From positions 1-6,548 of the forward strand of contig USKC01000178.1 in the NCBI GenBank assembly GCA_900555195.1: a stretch of 6,548 bases of DNA, given 5' to 3'. Shown here one piece after another: positions 1 to 5,425 of this stretch. The translations under genes and the position numbers were made by a program. The DNA is from an uncultured Lachnospiraceae bacterium. Its GTDB lineage: Bacteria; Bacillota; Clostridia; Lachnospirales; Lachnospiraceae. The notes below the pieces were generated by a model. That model did no database searches and was not told where the DNA came from. It saw only the letters and a program-made list of their open reading frames with translations. Numbering within the stretch: position 1 is the first letter of the stretch; every line of letters begins with the position of its first letter.

Positions 1-41
1 CAATACGCGAATATAAGGAGGAGATTTGGAGACTTTCCTAG
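1..41 (+). CDS. C-terminal end of an upstream gene (partial, tentative)
   Basis: Read in the frame starting at base 3, the sequence encodes IREYKEEIWRLS and then a TAG stop at 39-41. The residue mix (charged, helix-forming) looks like a natural protein tail, and the stop lies just before the strong hairpin at 57-118, as expected at a gene end. Only about a dozen codons are visible, so no function can be proposed. The AAGGAGGAG at 15-23 resembles a ribosome-binding site, but in this frame it simply encodes Lys-Glu-Glu. An alternative is that the upstream gene ends at the TAA at 14-16 in another frame. Confidence 0.35.
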   Translation, partial: IREYKEEIWRLS

Positions 42-56
42 CACCAAGCAAGGCAG

Positions 57-118
57 CCGGAGAGACAGAAGGGGCCGGGGACGTGCTCGCATGTCCCCGG
101 CCCCTTCTGTCTCTCCGG
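57..118. repeat. Long perfect inverted repeat (26-bp stem hairpin)
   Basis: The arms 57-82 and 93-118 are exact reverse complements over 26 bp. The 10-base loop (83-92) can extend the stem by a G-U and two more pairs, leaving a tetraloop. The stem is GC-rich and has no mismatch. It sits about 16 bases after the probable end of an upstream gene, so a transcript-end or mRNA-protecting role is plausible, but no T-run follows and it is not a canonical intrinsic terminator. It could equally be a copy of a dispersed palindromic element. Confidence 0.9.
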
Positions 119-122
119 ATAT

Positions 123-164
123 GTGGCGGGAGCCACAAAGCTCATGGCCCAAAGGGCCATGAGC
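123..164. repeat. Two further tandem hairpins
   Basis: A 5-bp hairpin (123-127 with 132-136) is closed over GGGA, a GNRA-type tetraloop when read as plus-strand RNA. Three bases later comes a perfect 11-bp hairpin (140-150 with 154-164) with an AAA loop. With the 57-118 stem they form three consecutive hairpins separated by only 3-4 bases. No T-tract follows, so this is not a standard terminator. A structured RNA or an intergenic repeat unit are the main alternatives. Confidence 0.85.
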
Positions 165-257
165 CTGCCCTGCGCCCGCTGCCATCCCCGCCATCCCCAG
201 CCCGCCACTCTTCCCCCTCCCAATTTTTAAAGAAACATAAACATTTCCCCCCATTCG
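165..257. other. C-rich intergenic tract, G-rich on the minus strand
   Basis: No credible gene is seen here. Bases 165-221 are strongly C-rich on the plus strand and include two adjacent copies of GCCATCCCC (181-189 and 190-198). The minus strand carries seven runs of three or more G between 168 and 221. From about 222 the composition switches abruptly to AT-rich, leading into the promoter of the next gene. Confidence 0.6.
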
Positions 258-286
258 TTGATTTTTATGAGCATATCATATATAAT
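258..286 (+). promoter_or_regulatory. Sigma-A-type promoter for the xpaC-telA operon
   Basis: TTGATT at 258-263 and a perfect TATAAT at 281-286 are separated by exactly 17 bases, in an AT-rich patch. Transcription would start near 293, giving a leader of about 67 bases before the ATG at 360. No obvious operator repeat overlaps it. Confidence 0.8.
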
Positions 287-359
287 TTACCCAGATATCT
301 GATTCGCCTCCCCTCAAAAGAGCGGCAGGAAGTTGAAAGAAACAGAGGAATGAGAAAGC

Positions 360-1739
360 ATGAGCAATAATGATTGGACCGATCTGGGAAAAGACATACG
401 GGACATGGTGGACAGCGCGGTCAATTCCCGGGATTTCAGACAATTAAATGAGAACGTCTGCCGGACCGTGGTGGACGGACTTGAAAATATCACGAACAAT
501 ATCCGCAAGGGCTTGAACAACATGGATCCATCTGCGCCCGGAAGGAACGGACAATTTGGAGGCCCGTACAATACGGCACCCGGCCAGGGCGCTTACAGAC
601 AGAATAACCCTCAGAATGTATCCAATATGCCGAACGCGGGAAGGCAGGCCTCCCGCCCCTCCGATGGGAACGCTTCCGGATGGCAGGGGTCAGGCGGAAT
701 GCCGCAGGGATACCGTAACGCTGGATGGCAGTCCGGACAAAACAGAGGTTTCAGCTTGAGGCAGCATCCTTTCTTTGGAAAGACCTTTGGCGCGCAGGCG
801 GGAGGAACGGCGCTGATGGCGATCGGCTATGTGGTCGCAGGTATTTGTGCAATTACGCTTCTGATCCTGCTGGCCGTGGGACTGGCAACAGGCTGGGGAG
901 CCGCCATGGTGACGGCAATCGGCATTCTTACTGTCATTCTGATAGGGGCCGCTGTTATGGCAGGCAAGGGTACCTCCATTGTTGGAAGGGTGAAGCGGTT
1001 TCAGAAATATGTGGAAGCGCTGAAGGGAAGAACTTACTGCGGCGTGAAAGAACTGGCTGAGCATGTGGGGAAAAATGAGAGATATGTGAAAAACGATCTG
1101 CGGAAGATGATCCGGTCGGGCCTGTTTAAGCAGGGGCATCTGGACAGACAGGAGACCTGCCTGATCGTCAGCAATGAAACCTATATGCAGTATCAGGAAA
1201 GTCAGAAGCAGCTGGAACTGCGACAAAAACAGGAACAGGAGAAACGCATCCTTTACCAGAAAGAAAGCGAAGGGCTTTCTGATGAAGTGAAGGAAATGAT
1301 AAAGACCGGAAGGGAGTATATCGAGAAGATCGAAAAGAGCAATGATGCGATTCCGGGTGAGGAGATTTCCCAGAAAATTTCCTATATGCAGTCGATTGTG
1401 GAAAAGATTTTCCAGCGCGTGAAGGAACACCCCGAATATGCGGATGATTTACGCAAATTCATGGATTATTACCTTCCGACAACGGTGAAGCTGCTCGATG
1501 CCTATGAAGAACTGGACAGCCAGCCGGTTCAGGGAGATAATATCCGAAACGGGAAATTGGAGATTGAGAAAACATTAGATACGCTGAATGTCGCTTTTGA
1601 GAAACTGCTGGACAGCCTGTTTGAGGATACGGCATGGGATGTCTCCACTGACATATCCGTCCTTCAGACCATGCTGGCCCAGGAGGGGCTGACAGAGCCA
1701 GGAATGAAGATGGACGGTCCGGCAGGAAGCCAGTCTTAG
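360..1739 (+). CDS. xpaC: XpaC-family membrane protein, extended form
   Basis: A 459-residue protein matching the XpaC family (5-bromo-4-chloroindolyl phosphate hydrolysis protein). The family name comes from a colony phenotype; its true reaction is not established. Visible parts: a charged, probably helical N-terminus (1-55); a Gly/Asn/Gln/Pro-rich, probably disordered linker (56-130); two hydrophobic helices (about 148-175 and 177-202); a helix-turn-helix or winged-helix-like stretch (about 208-272, key part YCGVKELAEHVGKNERYV); a Gln/Glu-rich coiled coil (275-300); and the helical XpaC core (305-445) with YYLPTTVKLL at 370-379 and DISVLQTMLAQEGL near 431-444. Bacillus XpaC is much shorter, so the N-terminal half is an extension. 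The start is fixed by AGAGGA at 344-349 and an in-frame TGA at 351-353. It is followed by telA in the same operon. The family call is firm; the function is unknown. Confidence 0.88.
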   Translation: MSNNDWTDLGKDIRDMVDSAVNSRDFRQLNENVCRTVVDGLENITNNIRKGLNNMDPSAPGRNGQFGGPYNTAPGQGAYRQNNPQNVSNMPNAGRQASRPSDGNASGWQGSGGMPQGYRNAGWQSGQNRGFSLRQHPFFGKTFGAQAGGTALMAIGYVVAGICAITLLILLAVGLATGWGAAMVTAIGILTVILIGAAVMAGKGTSIVGRVKRFQKYVEALKGRTYCGVKELAEHVGKNERYVKNDLRKMIRSGLFKQGHLDRQETCLIVSNETYMQYQESQKQLELRQKQEQEKRILYQKESEGLSDEVKEMIKTGREYIEKIEKSNDAIPGEEISQKISYMQSIVEKIFQRVKEHPEYADDLRKFMDYYLPTTVKLLDAYEELDSQPVQGDNIRNGKLEIEKTLDTLNVAFEKLLDSLFEDTAWDVSTDISVLQTMLAQEGLTEPGMKMDGPAGSQS

Positions 1740-1790
1740 AAATATAGGAACAGAGCAATCGGCCGGGTGATTTCCGGTCTGAAATTTAGA

Positions 1791-1820
1791 GCCGCTTGGC
1801 GCGGATGCAGCGAAAGCGGC
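1791..1820 (+). promoter_or_regulatory. Hairpin just upstream of telA
   Basis: GCCGCTT (1791-1797) and AAGCGGC (1814-1820) form a perfect 7-bp stem in the 97-base gap between xpaC and telA. The stem ends 16 bases before the telA ATG and 6 bases before its weak AGAGG ribosome-binding site (1827-1831). It could tune telA translation or protect the downstream message. No T-run follows, so it is not a terminator. The regulatory role is inference. Confidence 0.5.
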
Positions 1821-1836
1821 GGAATGAGAGGCAAAT

Positions 1837-2985
1837 ATGAGTGATGAGTTCTTGGATTTTACCGCAACCCCTACGCTGACCCTGGATCCGCTCCCGCAGG
1901 AGAATGCATTGCCCGCACAGGCGCCTAAAGCGGAGATAAAGCCTGCTGAACCGGAATGGGATGACAGCATCCTGAGCGTAGAAGAAAAGCAGATGGTGGA
2001 GGAATTCTCCAAGCAGATCGATCTGAAAAATTCCAACCTGGTGCTGCAGTACGGAGCAGGCGCACAGAAGAAGATGGCGGATTTCTCGGAAAAAGCCCTG
2101 GATAACGTGAAAACAAAGGATCTTGGAGAAGTGGGCGATCTTCTGGGCAGCGTGGTAACGGAGCTGAAAAGCTTTGATGCGGAAGAGGAGCGGGGAATTC
2201 TTGGCTTCTTTAAGAAAAGTTCCAATAAGATAACGGCCATGAAAGCCAAATATGCCAAAGCGGAGACCAACATCAACAGAATCTGCCAGGTGCTGGAAGG
2301 GCATCAGGTTCAGCTGATGAAGGATGCGGCGACGCTGGATAAGATGTATGAACTGAATAAAACGTACTTTAAAGAGCTTTCCATGTATATCCTGGCAGGA
2401 AAGAAGAAGCTGAAGGAAGTGCGGGAAGGGGAACTGCTCAGGCTCAGCCAGAAGGCACAGCAGAGCGGACTTCCGGAGGATGCACAGGAAGCAAGGGATC
2501 TGGATGAGATGTGTAACCGTTTTGAAAAGAAGTTGCACGACCTGGAACTGACCCGCATGATTTCCATTCAGACCGCGCCGCAGATCAGGCTGGTACAGAA
2601 TAATGATACGTTGATGGTGGAAAAGATTCAGTCCACGCTGGTGAACACGATTCCTCTGTGGAAGAGTCAGATGGTTCTGGCGTTGGGAGTGGAGCATTCC
2701 ACGCAGGCGGCCGCCGCCCAGAGACAGGTGACGGATATGACCAATGAGCTGCTGCGCAAGAATGCGGCCACTCTGAAAACAGCGACCTTGGAGACTGCCA
2801 AGGAGTCCGAGAGGGGAATTGTGGATATGGAGACGCTCAAGGCGACGAACGAATCTCTGATTTCCACGCTGGACGAAGTGATGCGCATTCAGCAGGAAGG
2901 CAGGCAGAAGCGCCAGGAAGCGGAAGTAGAGATGAGCCGGATGGAGAACGAGTTAAAGGCCAAACTGCTGCAGATCAGCGGCTGA
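1837..2985 (+). CDS. telA: TelA/YaaN family protein (toxic anion resistance)
   Basis: A 382-residue cytosolic protein with no signal peptide or membrane segment, close in length to Bacillus YaaN. It has an acidic, Pro-rich N-terminus (1-45), then an almost wholly helical body. The family signature is clear: QTAPQIRLVQNNDTLMVEKI at about 245-264, followed by IPLWKSQMVLALG (272-284) and MTNELLRKNA (301-310). The C-terminus (about 345-380) is a charged coiled coil. TelA was named for tellurite resistance on IncP plasmids; a Listeria telA contributes to tolerance of nisin and cell-wall antibiotics. The molecular activity is unknown. Its position directly after xpaC is a known Firmicute arrangement and suggests the two act together, perhaps with TelA docking on the XpaC membrane protein (inference). 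The ATG at 1837 follows AGAGG by 5 bases; the gene ends before a strong terminator. Confidence 0.92.
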   Translation: MSDEFLDFTATPTLTLDPLPQENALPAQAPKAEIKPAEPEWDDSILSVEEKQMVEEFSKQIDLKNSNLVLQYGAGAQKKMADFSEKALDNVKTKDLGEVGDLLGSVVTELKSFDAEEERGILGFFKKSSNKITAMKAKYAKAETNINRICQVLEGHQVQLMKDAATLDKMYELNKTYFKELSMYILAGKKKLKEVREGELLRLSQKAQQSGLPEDAQEARDLDEMCNRFEKKLHDLELTRMISIQTAPQIRLVQNNDTLMVEKIQSTLVNTIPLWKSQMVLALGVEHSTQAAAAQRQVTDMTNELLRKNAATLKTATLETAKESERGIVDMETLKATNESLISTLDEVMRIQQEGRQKRQEAEVEMSRMENELKAKLLQISG

Positions 2986-3016
2986 TTGGCGGCAGCTGGA
3001 ACAGAGGAATGGAATT

Positions 3017-3091
3017 GCCCGCAGGCATCCTTTCCGTCGGAACGAATTTTGTCTGTTCTGACAGGAGGGATATTGCCTGCGGGCTTTTTTT
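3017..3091 (+). terminator. Intrinsic terminator of the xpaC-telA operon
   Basis: GCCCGCAGGCA (3017-3027) pairs perfectly with TGCCTGCGGGC (3074-3084), followed by seven T (3085-3091). The 46-base loop can pair further (3028-3034 with 3064-3070, including wobbles), so the hairpin is longer than the 11-bp base. Read on the minus strand no T-run follows, so it does not obviously terminate the convergent CYTH gene. Confidence 0.88.
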
Positions 3092-3125
3092 GAAATGATC
3101 CTGATACTGTTAAGGGGATGATTGA

Positions 3126-3599
3126 TTATGGGGATACCTGATGGGGGAGGGAATCCGAAGCCTGCTGGCTTAAGGCTGAATTCTGGTAGGCTCCGTCCAT
3201 GGTCACATCCTTTCCGAACCAGGCAGGCGGAACAAAGGCGAGCGCTTCCTGCTCTGTAGGAAATTCCACTTCTGCAAACACCAGCGGAGCCAGGGCATCC
3301 AGAAAGACATCCAATTCAATGGTATAGTTCTGGTAGGGGATCAAGTATCTGCGCTTGGTGATGATCAGCCCATCCGCCTTAGCGATCAGATGCTGATAGG
3401 CTTCTTCTGTGAGTGGCAGATTGTATTCTTCACGCATCAAAAGCCCTTTTCCCTTATAAGTCAGATAAAAAGCAGAATCTTCCCTGCGGACGCGGACCAC
3501 AGGCTGCACGTTCAGATACCCCTGCTCAATGAAATGGCTCGGATAATCTTCCAGCTGGAAGGGAATTTCGTTCACGAGATATTTTCTTTCGATCTCCAT
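3126..3599 (-). CDS. CYTH-domain protein (triphosphate tunnel metalloenzyme type)
   Basis: A 157-residue protein spanning one CYTH domain. The defining ExExK motif is at residues 2-6 (EIERK). Further charged strands typical of the tunnel follow: RVRR (36-39), YKGKG (48-52), REEYNL (56-61), KRRY (82-85), IELDVF (94-99) and FAEVEFP (108-114). Family members bind triphosphates with a divalent metal and include inorganic triphosphatases, thiamine triphosphatases and class IV adenylate cyclases. The sequence alone does not say which; a phosphatase on tripolyphosphate or a nucleotide is the most likely guess. Two ATGs are adjacent (3602 and 3599). AGGAGG at 3607-3612 lies 4 bases from the first and 7 from the second, so the second is preferred. 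A longer reading from 3635 lacks a good ribosome-binding site. The gene converges on telA; no partner gene is seen. Confidence 0.85.
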   Translation of the reverse strand: MEIERKYLVNEIPFQLEDYPSHFIEQGYLNVQPVVRVRREDSAFYLTYKGKGLLMREEYNLPLTEEAYQHLIAKADGLIITKRRYLIPYQNYTIELDVFLDALAPLVFAEVEFPTEQEALAFVPPAWFGKDVTMDGAYQNSALSQQASDSLPHQVSP

Positions 3600-3606
3600 C
3601 ATGACG

Positions 3607-3612
3607 CCTCCT
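3607..3612 (-). promoter_or_regulatory. Ribosome-binding site that sets the CYTH start
   Basis: The minus strand reads AGGAGG, then CGTC, then ATGATG. This perfect site argues against starting at the in-frame ATG at 3635 and makes the protein begin at or next to MEIERK, which is where CYTH proteins normally start. Confidence 0.8.
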
Positions 3613-3801
3613 TTTTCCTTGGCACAAAATGTCATTCTCAGCTTAACACAAATGTCTGCATGAATACAGATATTTCTTCAGAGCATCCTCTCTATGCCGG
3701 ACGCAAGGTTACTTTTTACGGTTTTTTTATGGGGATGAAACCTCTTCTTCAGCCGGTTTCCTTCTTTCACATTTATTTAAGAAAATGTCATAGTTTTTTA
3801 G

Positions 3802-3830
3802 TTGGATATCAGGAGGGATTTTGATATAAT
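3802..3830 (+). promoter_or_regulatory. Extended -10 promoter for the DJ-1/CBS operon
   Basis: A perfect TATAAT at 3825-3830 is preceded by TGA, making an extended -10 element. A weak -35 (TTGGAT, 3802-3807) lies 17 bases upstream. Transcription would begin near 3837, leaving a short leader of about 30 bases with AGGAG at 3855-3859. Confidence 0.75.
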
Positions 3831-3866
3831 AAGCCCAGATGAAAGACACAACAAAGGAGTGGTGGA

Positions 3867-4421
3867 ATGATGAGCAAGATAGGCGTTTTTTTCGCGGAAG
3901 GATATGAAGAAATTGAGGCACTTACAGTGGTGGACCTGGCCAGGAGGGCAGGAATAGAAGTGAAGATGATCTCCGTGGAGAATCAAGGGGAAGCGGTTGG
4001 TTCTCATGGAATCACGGTTAAGATGGAACAGACATTGGAAGAGACGGATTTTGGGGAGCTGGATATGCTCGTGCTTCCGGGAGGGCTGAAGGGAACCCAG
4101 GGGCTGGAGCAGTCAGAAGCGCTGATGCGCCAGTTGGATGCGTTCTATGAGGCTGGCAAATATGTTGCGGCGATCTGTGCGGCGCCCAGCATTTTTGGAC
4201 ATAGAGGATATCTGAAGGGAAGAAGGGCCACTTCTTATCCATCCTTTGAAAGCCATCTGGATGGGGCACAGGTGACAGGGGGAGCCGCAGAGGTGGATGG
4301 CCATGTGATCACCGGAAGAGGAATGGGATGCTCCGTTCCGTTTGGGCTCGCCATTGTGGAACAGCTGTGCGGAAAAGAAGAGGCGGACAGCCTGGCGGAT
4401 AAGGTGGTATTTCCGAGGTAG
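3867..4421 (+). CDS. DJ-1/PfpI family protein (YajL/ThiJ-like)
   Basis: A 184-residue single-domain DJ-1 protein. The nucleophile-elbow cysteine is Cys104 in AAICAAP (101-107). The glutamate that tunes it is Glu17 in EGYEEIE (11-17), equivalent to Glu18 of human DJ-1. LVLPGG (68-73), the ITGRGMG loop (148-154) and the LAIVEQLCGKEEA helix (161-173) are all in place. By ungapped alignment from the cysteine, the residue matching His126 of human DJ-1 is Tyr124. Family members are proposed to act as glyoxalases or deglycases, chaperones or oxidative-stress sensors; activity in this subgroup is debated. No signal peptide is present. ATG 3867 lies 7 bases after AGGAG (3855-3859); a second ATG follows at 3870. 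It is the first gene of a probable operon with the CBS protein 52 bases downstream. Confidence 0.92.
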   Translation: MMSKIGVFFAEGYEEIEALTVVDLARRAGIEVKMISVENQGEAVGSHGITVKMEQTLEETDFGELDMLVLPGGLKGTQGLEQSEALMRQLDAFYEAGKYVAAICAAPSIFGHRGYLKGRRATSYPSFESHLDGAQVTGGAAEVDGHVITGRGMGCSVPFGLAIVEQLCGKEEADSLADKVVFPR

Positions 4422-4473
4422 ACAAAAGACCGGGCTGCGGTCAGGATCAATAGAAAAGCAGAAGGACAGAGAT

Positions 4474-4896
4474 ATGAATATTTTATTTTTTCTGACTCCC
4501 AAGAACGAGGTGGCTTATGTAGAGGAGGACGACTCCCTCAGGCAAGTTCTGGAAAAGATGGAATATCACGGATATTCCGCTGTGCCTCTTCTTTCGGGAG
4601 AGGGAAGGTATATTGGAACGATTACGGAAGGGGATGTACTTTGGAAGCTGAAGAAGGAGAATTTTCCCTCACTTCACGAGATGGAGGATATCTCCGTGAT
4701 GGAATTGATCAGAAACAGGGACAACAAAGCGGTTCATGTGAATGTGAGCATGGAGGGCCTGTTGGATCGGGTGATGCGCCAGAATTTCGTTCCGGTGGTG
4801 GATGATGACAAGGTATTCATCGGGATCGTTACCCGAAAGGAGATTATTCAGTATCTGATGAAGGAATTGGAGAAAAAATCCGGACAAGATGCATGA
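4474..4896 (+). CDS. Stand-alone two-CBS-domain protein
   Basis: A 140-residue protein made only of a CBS pair. The first repeat covers about residues 1-60, ending in YIGTITEGDVLW (46-57). The second covers about 73-132, ending in FIGIVTRKEIIQYL (115-128). CBS pairs (Bateman modules) bind adenine nucleotides such as AMP, ATP or S-adenosylmethionine. The ribose-contacting TxxD is present in the first repeat (Thr51 to Asp54); in the second the acidic position is Glu123. There is no attached enzyme, transporter or DNA-binding domain, so any effect must be through a partner protein. ATG 4474 is chosen because AAGGA (4462-4466) lies 7 bases upstream; the frame is open further upstream into the DJ-1 gene but without a site. 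It shares the DJ-1 promoter and ends before a terminator. Confidence 0.9.
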   Translation: MNILFFLTPKNEVAYVEEDDSLRQVLEKMEYHGYSAVPLLSGEGRYIGTITEGDVLWKLKKENFPSLHEMEDISVMELIRNRDNKAVHVNVSMEGLLDRVMRQNFVPVVDDDKVFIGIVTRKEIIQYLMKELEKKSGQDA

Positions 4897-4951
4897 ACCA
4901 TACAGACAAGGGATTTAAGCGGACAGAGTGATTATCTGTTCGGGAACATGG

Positions 4952-4982
4952 AAAGCCCGGCCGTTTGTGCGGCCGGGCTTTT
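4952..4982. terminator. Hairpin terminator between convergent operons (usable both ways)
   Basis: GCCCGGCCG (4955-4963) pairs with CGGCCGGGC (4970-4978) over a six-base loop. On the plus strand it is flanked by AAA before and TTTT after, so the stem extends by three A-T pairs. On the minus strand it is followed by TTT. It ends the DJ-1/CBS transcript and probably also the SASP transcript coming from the other side. Confidence 0.82.
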
Positions 4983-4985
4983 CTG

Positions 4986-5072
4986 CCGCCGGAAGGATTT
5001 CTCCTGCGGCGGACTTGATTTGAGCATGCGGATGCGTGCGAATGGCAGCATCCAGTGTTCCTGCTGAGGAAC
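4986..5072. repeat. Three small hairpins after the SASP gene
   Basis: Three more stems fill the gap: CCGCCG (4986-4991) with CGGCGG (5007-5012), plus inner AGGA/TCCT; GGATGC (5030-5035) with GCATCC (5048-5053), plus inner TGC/GCA; and GTTCCT (5057-5062) with AGGAAC (5067-5072), which abuts the SASP stop codon. None has its own T-run. They may stabilise the 3' end of the SASP message or be chance structure in GC-rich DNA. Confidence 0.5.
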
Positions 5073-5276
5073 TTATTTCATCTGCTCTTCCTGCTTCTTG
5101 ATCATTCTGCGAACCATTTCTCCGCCGATAGAACCGGCTTCTCTGGAAGTCAGATCGCCGTTATAGCCTTCCTTCAGGTTTACGCCCAGTTCAGAAGCTA
5201 CCTCGGTCTTGAAACGGTCCATAGCAGCCTTCGCTTCAGGTACCTCTACTCTATTAGATCTGTTAGAACTTGCCAT
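5073..5276 (-). CDS. Alpha/beta-type small acid-soluble spore protein
   Basis: A 67-residue protein with the full alpha/beta SASP pattern. The spore-protease (GPR) recognition motif is TEVASEL at residues 24-30. The DNA-binding C-terminal region follows: LGVNLKEGYNGDL (30-42), then TSREAGSIGGEMVRRMI (43-59), then a Lys/Glu-rich tail. Such proteins saturate forespore DNA, shift it towards an A-like form, protect it from UV and heat damage, and are degraded for amino acids at germination. The ATG at 5276 is preferred over a GTG at 5288 because GGAGGTGA (5285-5292), a full match to the 16S anti-Shine-Dalgarno, overlaps that GTG and lies 8 bases from the ATG. Expression is expected in the forespore under sigma-G. 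The gene shows that the host forms spores. Confidence 0.95.
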   Translation of the reverse strand: MASSNRSNRVEVPEAKAAMDRFKTEVASELGVNLKEGYNGDLTSREAGSIGGEMVRRMIKKQEEQMK

Positions 5277-5284
5277 CTTTGATT

Positions 5285-5292
5285 TCACCTCC
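5285..5292 (-). promoter_or_regulatory. Ribosome-binding site that sets the SASP start
   Basis: The minus strand reads GGAGGTGA, 8 bases before the ATG at 5276. It includes the GTG that would otherwise give a four-residue longer protein, so that GTG is part of the ribosome-binding site rather than the start. Confidence 0.8.
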
Positions 5293-5325
5293 GTAAATCA
5301 TGTTTCCTTTTCTTCTTATTTGTGA

Positions 5326-5365
5326 GATAAGCGGACGGCTCCAAGCGTCGGGCCGTCCGCTCATC
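5326..5365. repeat. Strong hairpin in the SASP leader region
   Basis: AGCGGACGGC (5330-5339) pairs perfectly with GCCGTCCGCT (5352-5361) over a 12-base loop. After one A/C mismatch, GAT (5326-5328) and ATC (5363-5365) add three more pairs. It lies about 35 bases upstream of the SASP ribosome-binding site. No T-run follows on either strand, so a simple terminator is unlikely. Confidence 0.75.
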
Positions 5366-5425
5366 CATAGGGGGTTTTGGTGTGCGTTTCGGCTTTTCGT
5401 TTGTTTCCGTCGCTTATCTTGATGT

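Noticed and set aside
57..164. CRISPR array or phage attachment site
   Set aside because: The repeats are inverted pairs of different sequence, not direct repeats with spacers, and no integrase or tRNA is nearby.
26..370. 114-codon plus-strand frame starting with TTG after a strong AGGAGG
   Set aside because: It runs through all three perfect hairpins, the C-rich tract and the xpaC promoter, and its product is low-complexity and Pro/Ser-rich. The AGGAGG is better explained as Lys-Glu-Glu codons of the upstream gene tail.
350..370. Six-codon upstream mini-frame (MRKHEQ) overlapping the xpaC start
   Set aside because: The AGAGGA site touches its ATG with no spacing, so it could not be initiated properly; the same site suits the xpaC ATG at 360.
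690..1430. 246-codon minus-strand frame
   Set aside because: It is antisense to xpaC, the composition is Leu/His/Phe-rich as expected of a shadow, and xpaC has family motifs throughout.
1786..2697. 303-codon minus-strand frame
   Set aside because: It is antisense to telA. Despite its length, its product is a Leu/His/Phe-rich shadow with no recognisable motif, while the plus strand carries the complete TelA signature.
3737..3760. GAAACC/GGTTTC 6-bp hairpin upstream of the DJ-1 promoter
   Set aside because: The stem is short with a 12-base loop and no T-run; no transcript is known to need ending there. Likely chance.
3390..3824. 144-codon plus-strand frame across the CYTH gene start and promoter region
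   Set aside because: It is antisense to the CYTH motifs, has no convincing ribosome-binding site, and runs into the DJ-1 promoter.
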